A DNA stretch of 64,000 bases from Hoeflea prorocentri (GTDB taxonomy: Bacteria > Pseudomonadota > Alphaproteobacteria > Rhizobiales > Rhizobiaceae). Both the position numbers and the translations under genes were made by a program. Below are positions 20,105-29,500 of the stretch, piece after piece. Below the pieces are notes generated by a model. That model did not search any database, was not told the DNA's origin, and saw only the letters and a list, made by a program, of their open reading frames with translations. Numbering within the stretch: position 1 is the stretch's first letter; each line of letters starts with the position of its first letter. The stretch spans positions 4,402,001 through 4,466,000 of the forward strand of contig NZ_JAPJZI010000001.1 in assembly GCF_027944115.1 (NCBI RefSeq), written 5' to 3'.

Positions 20105-20806
20105 ATGGCCCAACAACTGCTGATGCCAAAGGCCACTGCCGTGTGGCTGGTCGACAATACCGCGCTGACCTTCGATCAGATTGCCCAGTTCTGCAAGCTG
20201 CACACGCTTGAGGTCAAGGCGATCGCAGATGGAGAATCGGCACAAGGCATCAAGGGGCTCGATCCGATACAGACCGGGCAGCTTTCGCGTGACGAAATTG
20301 CCAAGGCGGAAGCCGATCCGGCGTACAAGCTCAAACTGTCGAACCCGAAAGTCCATGTGCCGGAACTCAAGCGCAAGGGTCCCCGTTACACGCCGGTGTC
20401 CAAGCGCCAGGACCGCCCGAATGCGATCCTGTGGCTGGTACGCAACCATCCCGAACTACGCGATGCGCAGATCTCACGACTGGTCGGCACGACGAAGTCG
20501 ACCATCGAGCAGATCCGCGAACGTACGCACTGGAACTCGGCCAACCTGACGCCGCTCGATCCGGTAACGCTCGGCCTTTGCAGCCAGATCGACCTTGATA
20601 TGGAAGTGGAAAAGGCTGCCAAGGACCGGCCTTCCGAGGTTGTGGTACGCGAGGAGGAAACCTTGCTTCCGGCGCAGGAAACCGAAGGCTTTGCCTTCGA
20701 CACGCCTCCGCCACCGAAAAAGGAAGAAGACGAGATCGATGCCGATGCCGTCTTCGCCAAGCTCAATTCGCTGAAGACAGACAAGCCGGAAGGCGACAGC
20801 GAGTAG
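20105..20806 (+). CDS. trcR: cell cycle transcriptional regulator TrcR (DUF1013)
   Basis: This 233-aa protein matches the alphaproteobacterial DUF1013 family, named TrcR. Evidence is [20 protein letters not shown] at the start, a helix-turn-helix-like region in the middle ([20 protein letters not shown] then [20 protein letters not shown]), and the [14 protein letters not shown] motif. The C-terminal third is acidic and proline-rich, probably disordered. The ATG at 20105 follows AGGAGAG. The family is described as a regulator in the cell-cycle network, though its direct targets are poorly known. It lies divergent from acs. Confidence 0.88.
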   Translation: MAQQLLMPKATAVWLVDNTALTFDQIAQFCKLHTLEVKAIADGESAQGIKGLDPIQTGQLSRDEIAKAEADPAYKLKLSNPKVHVPELKRKGPRYTPVSKRQDRPNAILWLVRNHPELRDAQISRLVGTTKSTIEQIRERTHWNSANLTPLDPVTLGLCSQIDLDMEVEKAAKDRPSEVVVREEETLLPAQETEGFAFDTPPPPKKEEDEIDADAVFAKLNSLKTDKPEGDSE

Positions 20807-20974
20807 GCGTTGCCGATCCGGCTCCGTGGCGCTCGATCTATATTCGGGCGTCACTTTTTACCAAAATCCCTTTAGACGTGATTTCAAACCTGTCCTCTTC
20901 CGCCGTCCTGTGATTGGCATGACGACCGGCGTGCGCCAGGCAATACGCCGCGTATCTGCAAAGGAGACCTGGCC

Positions 20975-21787
20975 TTGAAGAAAACTGTTCTGATTACCGG
21001 CTCAACCGATGGCATTGGACTGGAAACGGCCAGAATGCTTGTGTTGCAGGGTCATACGGTTCTTCTGCACGGGCGCAATGCGGACAAGCTGAAGACGGTG
21101 GAAGACGAGCTGCGGGCATTGCCGGGGGCCGGAAAAGTACACGGTCACGTTGCGGATTTATCGCATCTGCCGGATGTCGAGCGGCTGGCCAAGGCTGTGG
21201 CGCATCACCACGACGCGCTCGATGTGCTGATCAACAATGCGGGCGTCCTTGGTCCTGGCGGAAGCAGCTTTGAGGATGGTCTTGATGTGCGCTTTGTGGT
21301 CAATACCATTGCCCCCTATATGTTGACCTTGCGGCTTTTGCCGTTGATCGGCGTCGACGGACGCGTCGTCAATGTGTCGTCTGCGGCTCAGTCGCCGGTC
21401 GATCTGCCCGCATTGAGGGGTCAGGCAAGACTGGCCGATATGGACGCCTACGCGCAAAGCAAGCTGGCGCTGACCATGTGGTCGGCGCATATGGCCGCCC
21501 GACGGGAGGATGCCGGCCCGGTTGTCGTGTCCGTGAATCCGGGTTCGCTGCTGGGCACCAAGATGGTGAAGGACGGGTTTGGCGTCGCCGGCAGCGATAT
21601 CCGCATTGGTGCGGATATTCTTGTCCGCGCCGCCCTGTCGGATGAATTCACCGACGCGTCCGGCAAGTATTTCGACAATGATTCCGGTAATTTCGCGTCG
21701 CCACATCCCGACGCCCTCGATCCGGCGAAATGTGACGAAGTTGTGGGCGTCATTGAGAGAATCCTTGCCGACAAGGCGTCGGCGTAG
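20975..21787 (+). CDS. short-chain dehydrogenase/reductase
   Basis: This 270-aa cytoplasmic oxidoreductase has the SDR cofactor motif TGSTDGIG near the N-terminus, the structural INNAGVLG motif, and a catalytic Ser (VNVSSAAQS) followed by YAQSK, so the Ser-Tyr-Lys catalytic set is intact. The Arg-rich HGRNADKLK after the second strand suggests preference for NADP(H). The start is a TTG at 20975, supported by AAGGAG nine bases upstream. The substrate cannot be inferred. It stands alone between trcR and cheW. Confidence 0.85.
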   Translation: MKKTVLITGSTDGIGLETARMLVLQGHTVLLHGRNADKLKTVEDELRALPGAGKVHGHVADLSHLPDVERLAKAVAHHHDALDVLINNAGVLGPGGSSFEDGLDVRFVVNTIAPYMLTLRLLPLIGVDGRVVNVSSAAQSPVDLPALRGQARLADMDAYAQSKLALTMWSAHMAARREDAGPVVVSVNPGSLLGTKMVKDGFGVAGSDIRIGADILVRAALSDEFTDASGKYFDNDSGNFASPHPDALDPAKCDEVVGVIERILADKASA

Positions 21788-21849
21788 CAGGACAAAGCCA
21801 GTGCATCCGTTTTGTGATGAGATCAGGACGCTCAAGCCGGGCGTGACAG

Positions 21850-21867
21850 TTCCCGCTATTGCGGGAA
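21850..21867 (+). terminator. possible terminator hairpin after the SDR gene
   Basis: A perfect TTCCCGC-TATT-GCGGGAA hairpin lies 62 bp after the SDR stop codon. It lacks a clear T-run (GATCTCTC follows), so termination strength is doubtful. Confidence 0.4.
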
Positions 21868-21976
21868 GATCTCTCAAATTCAGCCAAAATTAACCGCCAT
21901 CTGAAACCATAGGCTGAAATCAGAGTTGACCCGATTGCACGCTATTGATGCAGCGGGACCCTTAGGAGCACCGGCT

Positions 21977-22429
21977 ATGGATGAACATGCGGAAATTATT
22001 TCATTTCGTTTAGGCGATCAGGATTTCTGTGTTGATATTGGCTCGATTAGAGAAATCCGGGGGTTTGCCCAGGCGACCGCGCTGCCAAATGCTCCCCGCC
22101 ATGTGCTGGGTGTCATCAACCTGCGTGGATCGGTGATCCCGGTTGTGGATCTGGCGGCGATGCTTGGGTTTGCGACGATTGAGCCCAATGAACGCTGCGC
22201 CATCATCGTTACTGAAATCAGCGGAAAAATGGTCGGTCTCCTGGTGGAAAACGTTTCCGATATGGTGAGTGTTTCTGCTGACCAGATACAGCCGACACCC
22301 GATGTCGACGACGGCTTCGACCACCACAGCATCAAAGGTGTCGTGGCATTGGAAGACCAGCTTATTTGTTTCCTTGATCTGGATGTCCTCTTTCCCAGCT
22401 CAAACAAGGACTTTGAGGCCGCCGCCTAG
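21977..22429 (+). CDS. cheW: chemotaxis coupling protein CheW
   Basis: This 150-aa protein is a single CheW domain, which links chemoreceptors to the histidine kinase CheA. Family motifs include IISFRLGDQDFCVDIGSIRE, HVLGVINLRGSVIPVVDLAA and the closing LICFLDLDVLF. The ATG at 21977 follows AGGAGC; an upstream in-frame codon would add 17 unrelated residues. A terminator follows, then the chemoreceptor gene, so the two are adjacent but probably separate transcripts. No cheA, cheY or cheR lies in the window. Confidence 0.93.
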   Translation: MDEHAEIISFRLGDQDFCVDIGSIREIRGFAQATALPNAPRHVLGVINLRGSVIPVVDLAAMLGFATIEPNERCAIIVTEISGKMVGLLVENVSDMVSVSADQIQPTPDVDDGFDHHSIKGVVALEDQLICFLDLDVLFPSSNKDFEAAA

Positions 22430-22461
22430 AATTGATCGAAAAACTTCTCCGCGCTGCTTAG

Positions 22462-22492
22462 AAATCCCCGCCAAACCAGCGGGGATTTCTTT
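22462..22492 (+). terminator. rho-independent terminator after cheW
   Basis: An AAATCCCCGC-CAAACCA-GCGGGGATTT stem-loop is followed by CTTTT, 33 bp after the cheW stop codon. Confidence 0.88.
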
Positions 22493-22665
22493 TGACCCAT
22501 CAACCAGAAATAGAAGCTGGCTAAGCATATAATTAGCAATTGCTTTACCAATAGAAATCAAATTCAGGTTGCAATGCCAGTATTCCAATGCACGCCAAGA
22601 TGAGCTTTGGTGGCCGAATTCGGTGAGCTTGCAAGTGCCTTTGACAGTATTGTTCATGGAACCCG

Positions 22666-24570
22666 ATGATGCTTCGCAGCTTATCTATAGGTAAAAAATT
22701 TGCATTCGCCTTTGGCGCACTCATTACTCTCTTTCTCTTGATTTCCGGTTATTCACTCTATTCATTTACGCAGTTGAAGAACGCGGATGAATGGAACTCA
22801 CACACATATGAGGTTCTTGATCATTCGGGCTCACTGATCGCGGCAATCGTGAATCAGGAGTCGGGTGTTCGCGGTTTCCTCGTCTCGGGCGACGAGAAGT
22901 TTCTCGGACCCTACATTTCGGGGGAAAAGACCTTCGAAACAGAGCTGAATACACTTCTGACACTGACATCCGACAATGCCAGCCAGCAGGAGCGCTTGCG
23001 GCGCATCCAGGCCGGCGCCGAGAAATGGCACAGGGATGTTATCGATCAGGAAATTGCGTTGGGCAAGAACCCCGATACGCTTAATGAGGCACGCGCAATT
23101 GCTGCGTCCGGAGCCGGCAAGGCCATAATGGATTCGATCCGTGCGGCTCACGCGGAATTCGAGGAAGCAGAACGCTCATTGCTGGTGACACGGTCCGCGA
23201 CCAAGGACGAAACCATGCTGATCGCCACCATCGCACTGGTCGCCGGAAGTCTGGTTATCCTTTTCGTGGCGAGCGCCATGGGCTGGTTCCTGAACCGCAA
23301 CATCGGAGGCGCGGTGTCGGATATGACGGTAGCCATGGGCGAGCTGGCAAGCGGCAACAATTCAGTCGAGATTCCCCATGCCCACCGGCAGGACGAACTC
23401 GGTGCAATGGCCGCAGCCGTTCAGGTCTTCAAGGACAATGCTTTGCGCAACGAGGAGCTTGTCAAAGAACAGGAAGCGCAAAAGGAACAGGCTGAGGCCG
23501 AGCGGCGACGCGCGCAGGAAGAGGCTATCCAGTCGGAACGCGCCATGGTCGTCGAAAGCTTCGGTACTGCCTTGTCGGCTATCGCCAACAAGGATTTGTC
23601 ATCCAGAATTACCGATGATCTGCCGGCGGCCTATGAGGAGCTGAAAAGCGACTTCAACAAATCAATTGCCAATCTTGAAGAAGCGCTCGTCCAGGTTGGC
23701 TACAGTGCGGAAAGCATCAAAGGCGGAACCCATGAAATCCGTTCTGCCTCGGACCAGCTTTCCAGGCGCGCCGAGCAGCAGGCCGCATCGGTCGAAGAAA
23801 CGGCTGCCGCTGTCGACGAGATAACGGCAACGGTCAAAACCACTGCTGAGCGGGCAGGTGAAGCCGGCTCGCTGGTTGTGAAAACACAGCAGGCTGCGAC
23901 GGAATCGGGCGAGGTCGTTCAAGATGCAATCTCGGCGATGGGCGAGATCAAGGAATCTTCCGACCAGATCGCCAGTATTATCGGTGTGATCGATGATATC
24001 GCGTTTCAGACCAATCTTCTGGCTCTGAATGCCGGCGTTGAGGCCGCAAGAGCCGGGGACGCCGGCAAAGGTTTCGCCGTTGTTGCTCAGGAAGTACGGG
24101 AACTGGCTCAGCGTTCAGGCACGGCGGCCAATGAGATCAAGGAACTGATTACAAAATCAGGTGTTCAGGTTCAAAACGGCGTGGAGTTGGTTGACCGGAC
24201 CGGATCGGCACTGCAGACGATTTTAGCCTCGGTGACCGAAGTTGCTGATCATGTCCGCGCCATCGCACAGGCGTCCCAGGAACAATCCAGCGGACTTCAG
24301 GAGATCAACTCGGCGATCAACTCCATCGACCAGGGCACGCAGCAAAGCGCTTCCATGGTTGAGGAGACCAATGCGTCCAGCCACACGCTCAATTCGGAAG
24401 TTGGGTCGCTTACCGGTCTGCTCGATTCTTTCCAAACCAGTTCCGAGCCGCGGCGCAAACCGATCAGTACAGCGGCGCCGGAAGTCCGGGAGGTCAAAAA
24501 GACAAATGTCTCCAGCTTTCCGATCGATGGAAACGCAGCGCTGGATACGGATAACTGGTCCGAATTCTGA
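22666..24570 (+). CDS. methyl-accepting chemotaxis protein with CHASE3 sensor domain
   Basis: This 634-aa chemoreceptor begins with a membrane segment (about 10-30). A periplasmic four-helix CHASE3-type domain follows ([35 protein letters not shown]). A second membrane segment lies near 185-210, then a HAMP domain ([24 protein letters not shown]), a coiled coil, and the signalling domain with the hairpin tip [20 protein letters not shown]. The C-terminus ends in NWSEF, matching the xWxxF pentapeptide that docks CheR/CheB, so it is probably a high-abundance type receptor. It follows cheW. The ligand is unknown. Confidence 0.93.
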   Translation: MMLRSLSIGKKFAFAFGALITLFLLISGYSLYSFTQLKNADEWNSHTYEVLDHSGSLIAAIVNQESGVRGFLVSGDEKFLGPYISGEKTFETELNTLLTLTSDNASQQERLRRIQAGAEKWHRDVIDQEIALGKNPDTLNEARAIAASGAGKAIMDSIRAAHAEFEEAERSLLVTRSATKDETMLIATIALVAGSLVILFVASAMGWFLNRNIGGAVSDMTVAMGELASGNNSVEIPHAHRQDELGAMAAAVQVFKDNALRNEELVKEQEAQKEQAEAERRRAQEEAIQSERAMVVESFGTALSAIANKDLSSRITDDLPAAYEELKSDFNKSIANLEEALVQVGYSAESIKGGTHEIRSASDQLSRRAEQQAASVEETAAAVDEITATVKTTAERAGEAGSLVVKTQQAATESGEVVQDAISAMGEIKESSDQIASIIGVIDDIAFQTNLLALNAGVEAARAGDAGKGFAVVAQEVRELAQRSGTAANEIKELITKSGVQVQNGVELVDRTGSALQTILASVTEVADHVRAIAQASQEQSSGLQEINSAINSIDQGTQQSASMVEETNASSHTLNSEVGSLTGLLDSFQTSSEPRRKPISTAAPEVREVKKTNVSSFPIDGNAALDTDNWSEF

Positions 24571-24594
24571 CCCGGACCGGATTACCCCAGAGTT

Positions 24595-24622
24595 AAAGCC
24601 GGGCAATTGCCCGGCTTTTTCT
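24595..24622 (+). terminator. rho-independent terminator after the first chemoreceptor
   Basis: An AAAGCCGGGCAA-TTGCCCGGCTTT stem is followed by TTCTG, 24 bp after the receptor stop codon. Confidence 0.88.
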
Positions 24623-24796
24623 GTTGCTGCAGCTGATCAGGTTGAGCACAGCGGTTCTGGAGAGCTTGTCGCGGAGGTTTGAACAATCGTACAACGCGGT
24701 GGGACATGTATGTCACTTGCGGATTTGCGTGTGTCGATACTGACGTGCTGTTTGACGCCCATGTCCGGGTTGTGACGCCGCTAATTGGGACGGATC

Positions 24797-25330
24797 ATGA
24801 AAGCCAACCGGTTTATTTTGATTTCGGGGTGCTCAAGCGGGGGCAAGTCGACGCTGTTGAGCGCGCTGCAGACGAAGGGTTATGCCGTGGTGGAAGAGCC
24901 GGGCCGCCGTATTGTCGAGCAGGAGACGAAGGGAGACGGTTCGGCGCTTCCCTGGGTCGATATGCGGGCCTTTGCGCGTCGCGCAGTCGAGATGGCGCGT
25001 TCGGATTTGGCTATGGCGGAAAGACAGTCAGGTCCGGTGTTTTTTGACAGAGGTCTGATCGATGCGGCTGTCGCACTTGAACATTCGGCCGGTGTGTCGC
25101 TGCGTGAGACGCTTGGCGATCGGCAATACTATTCCAGCCCCGTTTTTCTCGCGCCGCCCTGGCCTGAGATTTATGTGACGGACAATGAGCGACCGCACGA
25201 TCTGGCCGAAGCGACCGCGGAATATGAGAGGCTGATCGTGGGGCTCGGCTCACTCGGATATGAGACGCTGATCCTGCCCAAGACGCCGGTTAAGGAGCGC
25301 GTCGAATTTGTCCTCGATGCGCTCAGCTAG
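24797..25330 (+). CDS. P-loop ATPase of the AAA_28-like type
   Basis: This 177-aa cytoplasmic protein has a Walker A motif GCSSGGKST near residues 10-18. The sequence resembles small AAA family ATPases annotated as ATP/GTP-binding or kinase-like proteins, with an EEPGRRIVEQE block and GPVFFDRGLIDA, the latter at the position of Walker B in nucleoside-kinase-like folds. The ATG at 24797 is preferred over a TTG at 24785. The stop is five bases from that of the convergent AbgT gene. The function of this family is not established; a small-molecule kinase is possible. Confidence 0.75.
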   Translation: MKANRFILISGCSSGGKSTLLSALQTKGYAVVEEPGRRIVEQETKGDGSALPWVDMRAFARRAVEMARSDLAMAERQSGPVFFDRGLIDAAVALEHSAGVSLRETLGDRQYYSSPVFLAPPWPEIYVTDNERPHDLAEATAEYERLIVGLGSLGYETLILPKTPVKERVEFVLDALS

Positions 25331-25335
25331 GACCA

Positions 25336-26883
25336 TTACCTGCCCGTTAAGGTGAAGTCGACCATCGCACCCGGCCCGAGCGGAATGTTAAGCGCTGTCC
25401 AGGCGATAATCATGATAACGCCGCTGATCATCAGCCAGATGGAATAGGGGATCATCACGGCCATCAGGCTGCCGATGCCGAATTCCTTGTCCCAGCGCTG
25501 ACAGAAGATCAGGATGAGCGGGAAATAGACCATCAGGGGCGTGATGATATTGGTTGCCGAATCGCCGATGCGGTAGGCGGCGGTGGCCGTTTCGGGGCTG
25601 ATACCGAGGAGCATCAGCATCGGCACCAGAATTGGCGCAAGCAGAGCCCATTTTGCCGATGCCGAGCCGACAAATAGATTGATGAACCCCGACAGGATGA
25701 GAAGGCCGGCAAGCAGAAGCGGGCCCGGCAGCGCCGTCCAGCGCAGGAATTCCGCACCGTCGATGGCCAGGATCAGGCCAAGGTTCGACCAGACGAACAT
25801 GACAACGAAGTGGGCGGCGGCAAAGGCCAGAACGAGATAGTAGCCCATCTCGGACATGGATTCCTTCATCAGCCGCACAAGGTCGCGGTGATTGGCGATC
25901 ACGCCGGTGATATGGCCGTAAACCCAGCCGCTGAGTAGAAACAGGAAGAAGAAACCGGCGACAAGCGACTGGTAAAACGGCGTCATGCGGGCTTCCGGCC
26001 GTGCATCATGGTCGATCAGCGGCGTACCCGGACCAATGGTCAGGAAAACCCATACGGCAATCACGGCAAGGATTGTCAGGGCGCCCCATATGAGGCCTTT
26101 GCGCTCATCATCAGTCAGCGGGCCGGAAATGGGTTCATCGGTATCCGCGACGGTGCCGCCTTCCCATTTGCCGAGGCGCGGCTCGACCTGACGGTCGGTG
26201 ACGTACCAGATCACCGGCAGGTAGACGAAGAACAGCGCCATGATCAGATACCAGTTGCCGGCGATGTTGGCGTTCCATTCCGGGTCGAGGATTTCCGCGC
26301 CGGCCTCGGTGATGCCGAAGAGCAACGCGTCGAGCTGCCCCGGGAACAGATTGGCGGAAAAGCCGCCCGATACGCCGGCAAAGGCGGCGGCGATGCCTGC
26401 GACCGGGTGGCGCCCGGCTGCGGCGAAAATGACCCCGGCCAGCGGAATGAGGACCACATAGGCGGCGTCGGCGGCAAGGTTTCCGATCATGCCGACGGCA
26501 ACGACAATCGGGGTCAGAAGCATTTTCGGCGCATTGCTGACGCCGGCGCGCATGGCCGCACCCAGAAAGCCGGTGCGTTCGGCAACGCCGGCGCCCAGCA
26601 TGACGACCAGCACATAACCGAGCGGATGGAAATGGGTGAATGTCGTCGGCATGTCGGTGACGAGGCGGCGCAGATTGTCCGCCGAAAGCAGGCTTTTTGC
26701 GTCGACGGGATCGCCCGTGACCGGATGTATTGCCGAGAGACCGGCAAGCGAGGCGATGAGGCTTACCACCATGAGGATGCCGATCAGCCAGATGAAGATG
26801 AAGACCGGGTCAGGCAGGCGGTTTCCGGTGCGCTCAATGGCGGCGATGAAGCCCTTGTTAGGTTGGGTGGGGATATCGCTCAT
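25336..26883 (-). CDS. AbgT family transporter
   Basis: This 515-aa integral membrane protein matches the AbgT family. It starts with GFIAAIERTGNRLPDPVFIFIWLIGILM, has a loop reading HPVTGDPVDAKSLLSADNLRR, then FTHFHPLGYVLVVMLGAGVAERTGFLGA, and ends with a GDSATNIITPLMVYFPLIL block. Characterised members take up p-aminobenzoyl-glutamate (AbgT) or export sulfonamide antimetabolites (MtrF, YdaH). Which applies here cannot be told. The gene is divergent from the mutasome operon, with a 258-bp intergenic region, and no aminobenzoyl-glutamate hydrolase genes are nearby. Confidence 0.92.
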   Translation of the reverse strand: MSDIPTQPNKGFIAAIERTGNRLPDPVFIFIWLIGILMVVSLIASLAGLSAIHPVTGDPVDAKSLLSADNLRRLVTDMPTTFTHFHPLGYVLVVMLGAGVAERTGFLGAAMRAGVSNAPKMLLTPIVVAVGMIGNLAADAAYVVLIPLAGVIFAAAGRHPVAGIAAAFAGVSGGFSANLFPGQLDALLFGITEAGAEILDPEWNANIAGNWYLIMALFFVYLPVIWYVTDRQVEPRLGKWEGGTVADTDEPISGPLTDDERKGLIWGALTILAVIAVWVFLTIGPGTPLIDHDARPEARMTPFYQSLVAGFFFLFLLSGWVYGHITGVIANHRDLVRLMKESMSEMGYYLVLAFAAAHFVVMFVWSNLGLILAIDGAEFLRWTALPGPLLLAGLLILSGFINLFVGSASAKWALLAPILVPMLMLLGISPETATAAYRIGDSATNIITPLMVYFPLILIFCQRWDKEFGIGSLMAVMIPYSIWLMISGVIMIIAWTALNIPLGPGAMVDFTLTGR

Positions 26884-27079
26884 TGCTGTTCCAGTGCGGG
26901 TGTACCGGTTATTCCCGGCGGCCTCGGTGAGGACGATTTGAAGCTGTGGTAGAGCCGCATTTGGCAGAACCTGAAGGCAGTTTAACCGCTATCGTGCGGA
27001 GCGGGCAACGGCTGGTGACATTACCATTTCGTCACTTTGTCTTTTATCGCCGGGTTGCATTTCATCTCTTGGTGGTTGC

Positions 27080-27110
27080 TTGACTCCCGGTTTGTTTTTT
27101 GGAATCTATT
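27080..27110 (+). promoter_or_regulatory. predicted promoter of the imuA-imuB-dnaE2 operon
   Basis: TTGACT at 27080-27085 is a good -35 hexamer, and TCTATT at 27105-27110 is a modest -10, with a 19-bp spacer. Transcription would start within the LexA box immediately downstream. Confidence 0.5.
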
Positions 27111-27113
27111 GTG

Positions 27114-27128
27114 GAACAAAGCAAGAAC
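27114..27128 (+). promoter_or_regulatory. LexA box (SOS operator)
   Basis: The site reads GAAC-AAAGCAA-GAAC, an exact match to the alphaproteobacterial LexA direct repeat (GAAC-N7-GAAC, or GTTC-N7-GTTC on the other strand). It lies 14 bp upstream of the imuA start and just after the predicted -10, a position suited to repression. imuA-imuB-dnaE2 cassettes are known members of the SOS regulon. Confidence 0.85.
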
Positions 27129-27141
27129 ATGTGGAAAAACA

Positions 27142-27990
27142 ATGCAGGGCAGTCACGCGCGGCAAAGGATGGAGGCATTGCAGGATGCCGTGTCGAAGAT
27201 CGACCGGCGCCATGCTGCTTTTGCACGTCATGAACGCTTGCGCGGAGAGGAAACGGGCGGTGTGGCCGCCTTTGGCATCGACAGCGTCGATGCGGTCTTC
27301 AAGGACGGGTTTCCGATCTTTGCTCTGCATGAGGTGCGTTGTGCGCTGACCCGCGATATTGCGGCGGCGTCCGGGTTCCTCGCCGGGCTGATCGCCGGCT
27401 GCATGAAGCGCCGCACGGGCCGCATCGTCTGGGTTTGCGATCCGGCCTGCCGGCTTGACGGCGGCCAGCTCTTTCCCGCCGGGCTTGCCATGTTCGGGAT
27501 CGATCCGTCGCGGTTGCTCATGGTGCGGCCGCTGGACTTCAAGACATCGCTTTGGGCAAGCGACGAGGCGGCCAAATGCAGCGACCTTGCCGCCGTCGTC
27601 TTTCAGATCAAGGGCAACCAGCCGGCTTTCGACATGACGGCAACGCGGCGGCTGATGCTCAAGGCGCAGCAGAACGGCCTGTTTGTATGCATCCTGCGAC
27701 AGGGTGGTGAAGAGGAGGCCAATGCGGCGGCAACCAGATGGCGCGTCAGTGCAGCGCCATCGGCGGCCGATCCGCAGCTTGAAAACGGCATAGGGCTTGT
27801 GCGGCTCGGTCTTGTGCTTGAACGCAACCGCAATGGTCAGACGGGGCAATGGACCATTCAATGGAACCATAACAGACACGGTTTTGAACATGTCCCAGCG
27901 GATCATGTCGATCGCCCTGCCGCAGCTTTCCACCGACCGGGTGGCGCGCCGCAAATGGGGCAGGTCATGGCGTTTGAACGGGCGTCCTGA
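27142..27990 (+). CDS. imuA: mutasome accessory protein ImuA
   Basis: This 282-aa protein resembles ImuA, a RecA/SulA-like protein that works with ImuB and DnaE2 in error-prone translesion synthesis after DNA damage. The core includes LREVRC-like HEVRCALTRDIAAASGFLAG, a RIVWVCDPACRLDGGQLFPAGL strand and DPSRLLMVRPLDFKTSLWAS. The ATG at 27142 lies 14 bp behind the LexA box, with GTGGAAA as ribosome-binding site; an ATG at 27169 is an alternative. The last 101 bp overlap the imuB reading frame. Place in the cassette makes the assignment firm even though ImuA proteins diverge quickly. Confidence 0.9.
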   Translation: MQGSHARQRMEALQDAVSKIDRRHAAFARHERLRGEETGGVAAFGIDSVDAVFKDGFPIFALHEVRCALTRDIAAASGFLAGLIAGCMKRRTGRIVWVCDPACRLDGGQLFPAGLAMFGIDPSRLLMVRPLDFKTSLWASDEAAKCSDLAAVVFQIKGNQPAFDMTATRRLMLKAQQNGLFVCILRQGGEEEANAAATRWRVSAAPSAADPQLENGIGLVRLGLVLERNRNGQTGQWTIQWNHNRHGFEHVPADHVDRPAAAFHRPGGAPQMGQVMAFERAS

Positions 27991-29500
27991 CGCCCCGCCC
28001 CTTGCCGCGATCGCAAAAGTCAAAAATGCCATGCGCCTCGTCGCGTTGGACGGCCATGGCCACAAGGCCGGTCTGAGGATCGAGCAGACGCTGAGCGATG
28101 CGCGCGCGTTGTTTCCCGATCTCGATGTTTTCGATCACGATATCAAGGCCGATGCGGCGCTGCTTGAAGCGGTTGCCGCCTGGTGCGACCGTTATACGCC
28201 GCTGGTGGCTGTTGAAGCGCTTTCGCCAAATGTTGCGGGGCAATGCGCCGGGCTTTTCCTGGATATTTCCGGCTGCGCCCATTTGTTCGGCGGCGAGGAG
28301 GCGATGCGCGAAGATCTTGTTGCCCGGCTGCGTGCCGCCGGTCTTCTGGCGCATGCCGCGGTCGCCGACACGCCGGGGGCGGCCTGGGCCTTTGCCCGTT
28401 ATGGCGAGGCCGGGGTGGTTGCAACGGGCGAACATGACAAAGCGCTGCTCGATCTGCCGCTTGCGAGCCTGCGCCTTGAAACCGAATTGCTCGACATGTT
28501 GCGCAAGCTTGGCCTGCGCTCGGTCGGATGCATCGCCTCGTTGCCGCGCGCGCCGCTTTCCGCCCGGTTTGGCAATGGCCTTCTCCTGCATCTCGATCAG
28601 GCGCTTGGACGGCAGGAAGAAGCCATCTCGCCGCGCCTTCCAGTGCCTGAATTGTCATCGGAGCGTGTTTTTGCCGAGCCGATTGCCTTGCAGGACGATA
28701 TCGAGCGCACCGCCGCGCAGCTTGCCGGCAATCTTAAGCCGCGGCTCGATGAACGGCAGTTGGGAGCCCGGGCGCTGGAGCTGAAATTGTTCCGGGTCGA
28801 CGGCCATGTGGTGACCATTTCAGTGCGTGCCGCGAGCCCTGTCTATCATCCGGACCGCATCGTCATGCTTTTTCGCGAGCGCATCGCCGGCTTTCATGAG
28901 GATCTCGACGCCGGGTTCGGTTTTGACCTTGTGCGTCTGAATGTGACCGCCAGCGAGCCGCGCCCGGTGGAACAGGCCGATCTCGGCCGTGGCGGCGAAG
29001 GCAATGGCGAAGCCTTTGTCAGCCTTGTCGACAGGCTGGGCGCGCGTCTCGGCACAGACCGGGTCCAGCGTTTTGCCGCCGCCGACACCCATATCCCCGA
29101 ACGCAGTTTCGGTCTTCTTGCACAGGCTGCCGGCGGCAGCGATGGGTCGTCTTTCCTGCCCGCCGGCGACGCCACGCTGCTGGACGGTGAAGCTCCGGTT
29201 GCGGTGCTGACCCGTCCGATGGTGCTGTTTGAAAGGCCCGAGCAGGTTGAAGCGATTGCCGAGGTGCCGGATGGTGCGCCGATCCGGTTCCGCTGGCGGC
29301 GCACGCTCTACCGGGTTGCGCGTTCCGAAGGGCCTGAACGTATTGCCTGCGAATGGTGGCGTGACGGGCGTGGCGGTCACAGCCGGGACTATTTTCGAGT
29401 CGAGGATGAAGAGGGCCACCGGTTCTGGATCTTCCGACAGGGGCTGTTTGAGCGCGAGACCGATAACCCGAAATGGTTCATGCACGGGCTCTTCGCATGA
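27890..29500 (+). CDS. imuB: ImuB, catalytically inactive Y-family polymerase homologue
   Basis: This 536-aa protein has the fold of Y-family DNA polymerases, but at the N-terminus, where active enzymes have an Asp-containing metal-binding strand, it reads SIALPQLSTDRVARRKWG. This loss of the first catalytic acid is characteristic of ImuB, which acts as a hub joining DnaE2, ImuA and the sliding clamp. Family blocks seen include RLVALDGHGHKAGLRIEQTL and the little-finger region. The start at 27890 (MSQRIMSIALP) is the family start; an upstream in-frame codon at 27797 would lie deeper inside imuA. It overlaps dnaE2 by ATGA. Confidence 0.92.
   Translation: MSQRIMSIALPQLSTDRVARRKWGRSWRLNGRPDAPPLAAIAKVKNAMRLVALDGHGHKAGLRIEQTLSDARALFPDLDVFDHDIKADAALLEAVAAWCDRYTPLVAVEALSPNVAGQCAGLFLDISGCAHLFGGEEAMREDLVARLRAAGLLAHAAVADTPGAAWAFARYGEAGVVATGEHDKALLDLPLASLRLETELLDMLRKLGLRSVGCIASLPRAPLSARFGNGLLLHLDQALGRQEEAISPRLPVPELSSERVFAEPIALQDDIERTAAQLAGNLKPRLDERQLGARALELKLFRVDGHVVTISVRAASPVYHPDRIVMLFRERIAGFHEDLDAGFGFDLVRLNVTASEPRPVEQADLGRGGEGNGEAFVSLVDRLGARLGTDRVQRFAAADTHIPERSFGLLAQAAGGSDGSSFLPAGDATLLDGEAPVAVLTRPMVLFERPEQVEAIAEVPDGAPIRFRWRRTLYRVARSEGPERIACEWWRDGRGGHSRDYFRVEDEEGHRFWIFRQGLFERETDNPKWFMHGLFA

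Noticed and set aside
19862-20449. N-terminal extension of acs by about 195 codons
   Set aside because: It would overlap the divergent trcR gene; a perfect ribosome-binding site and the family start lie at 19861.
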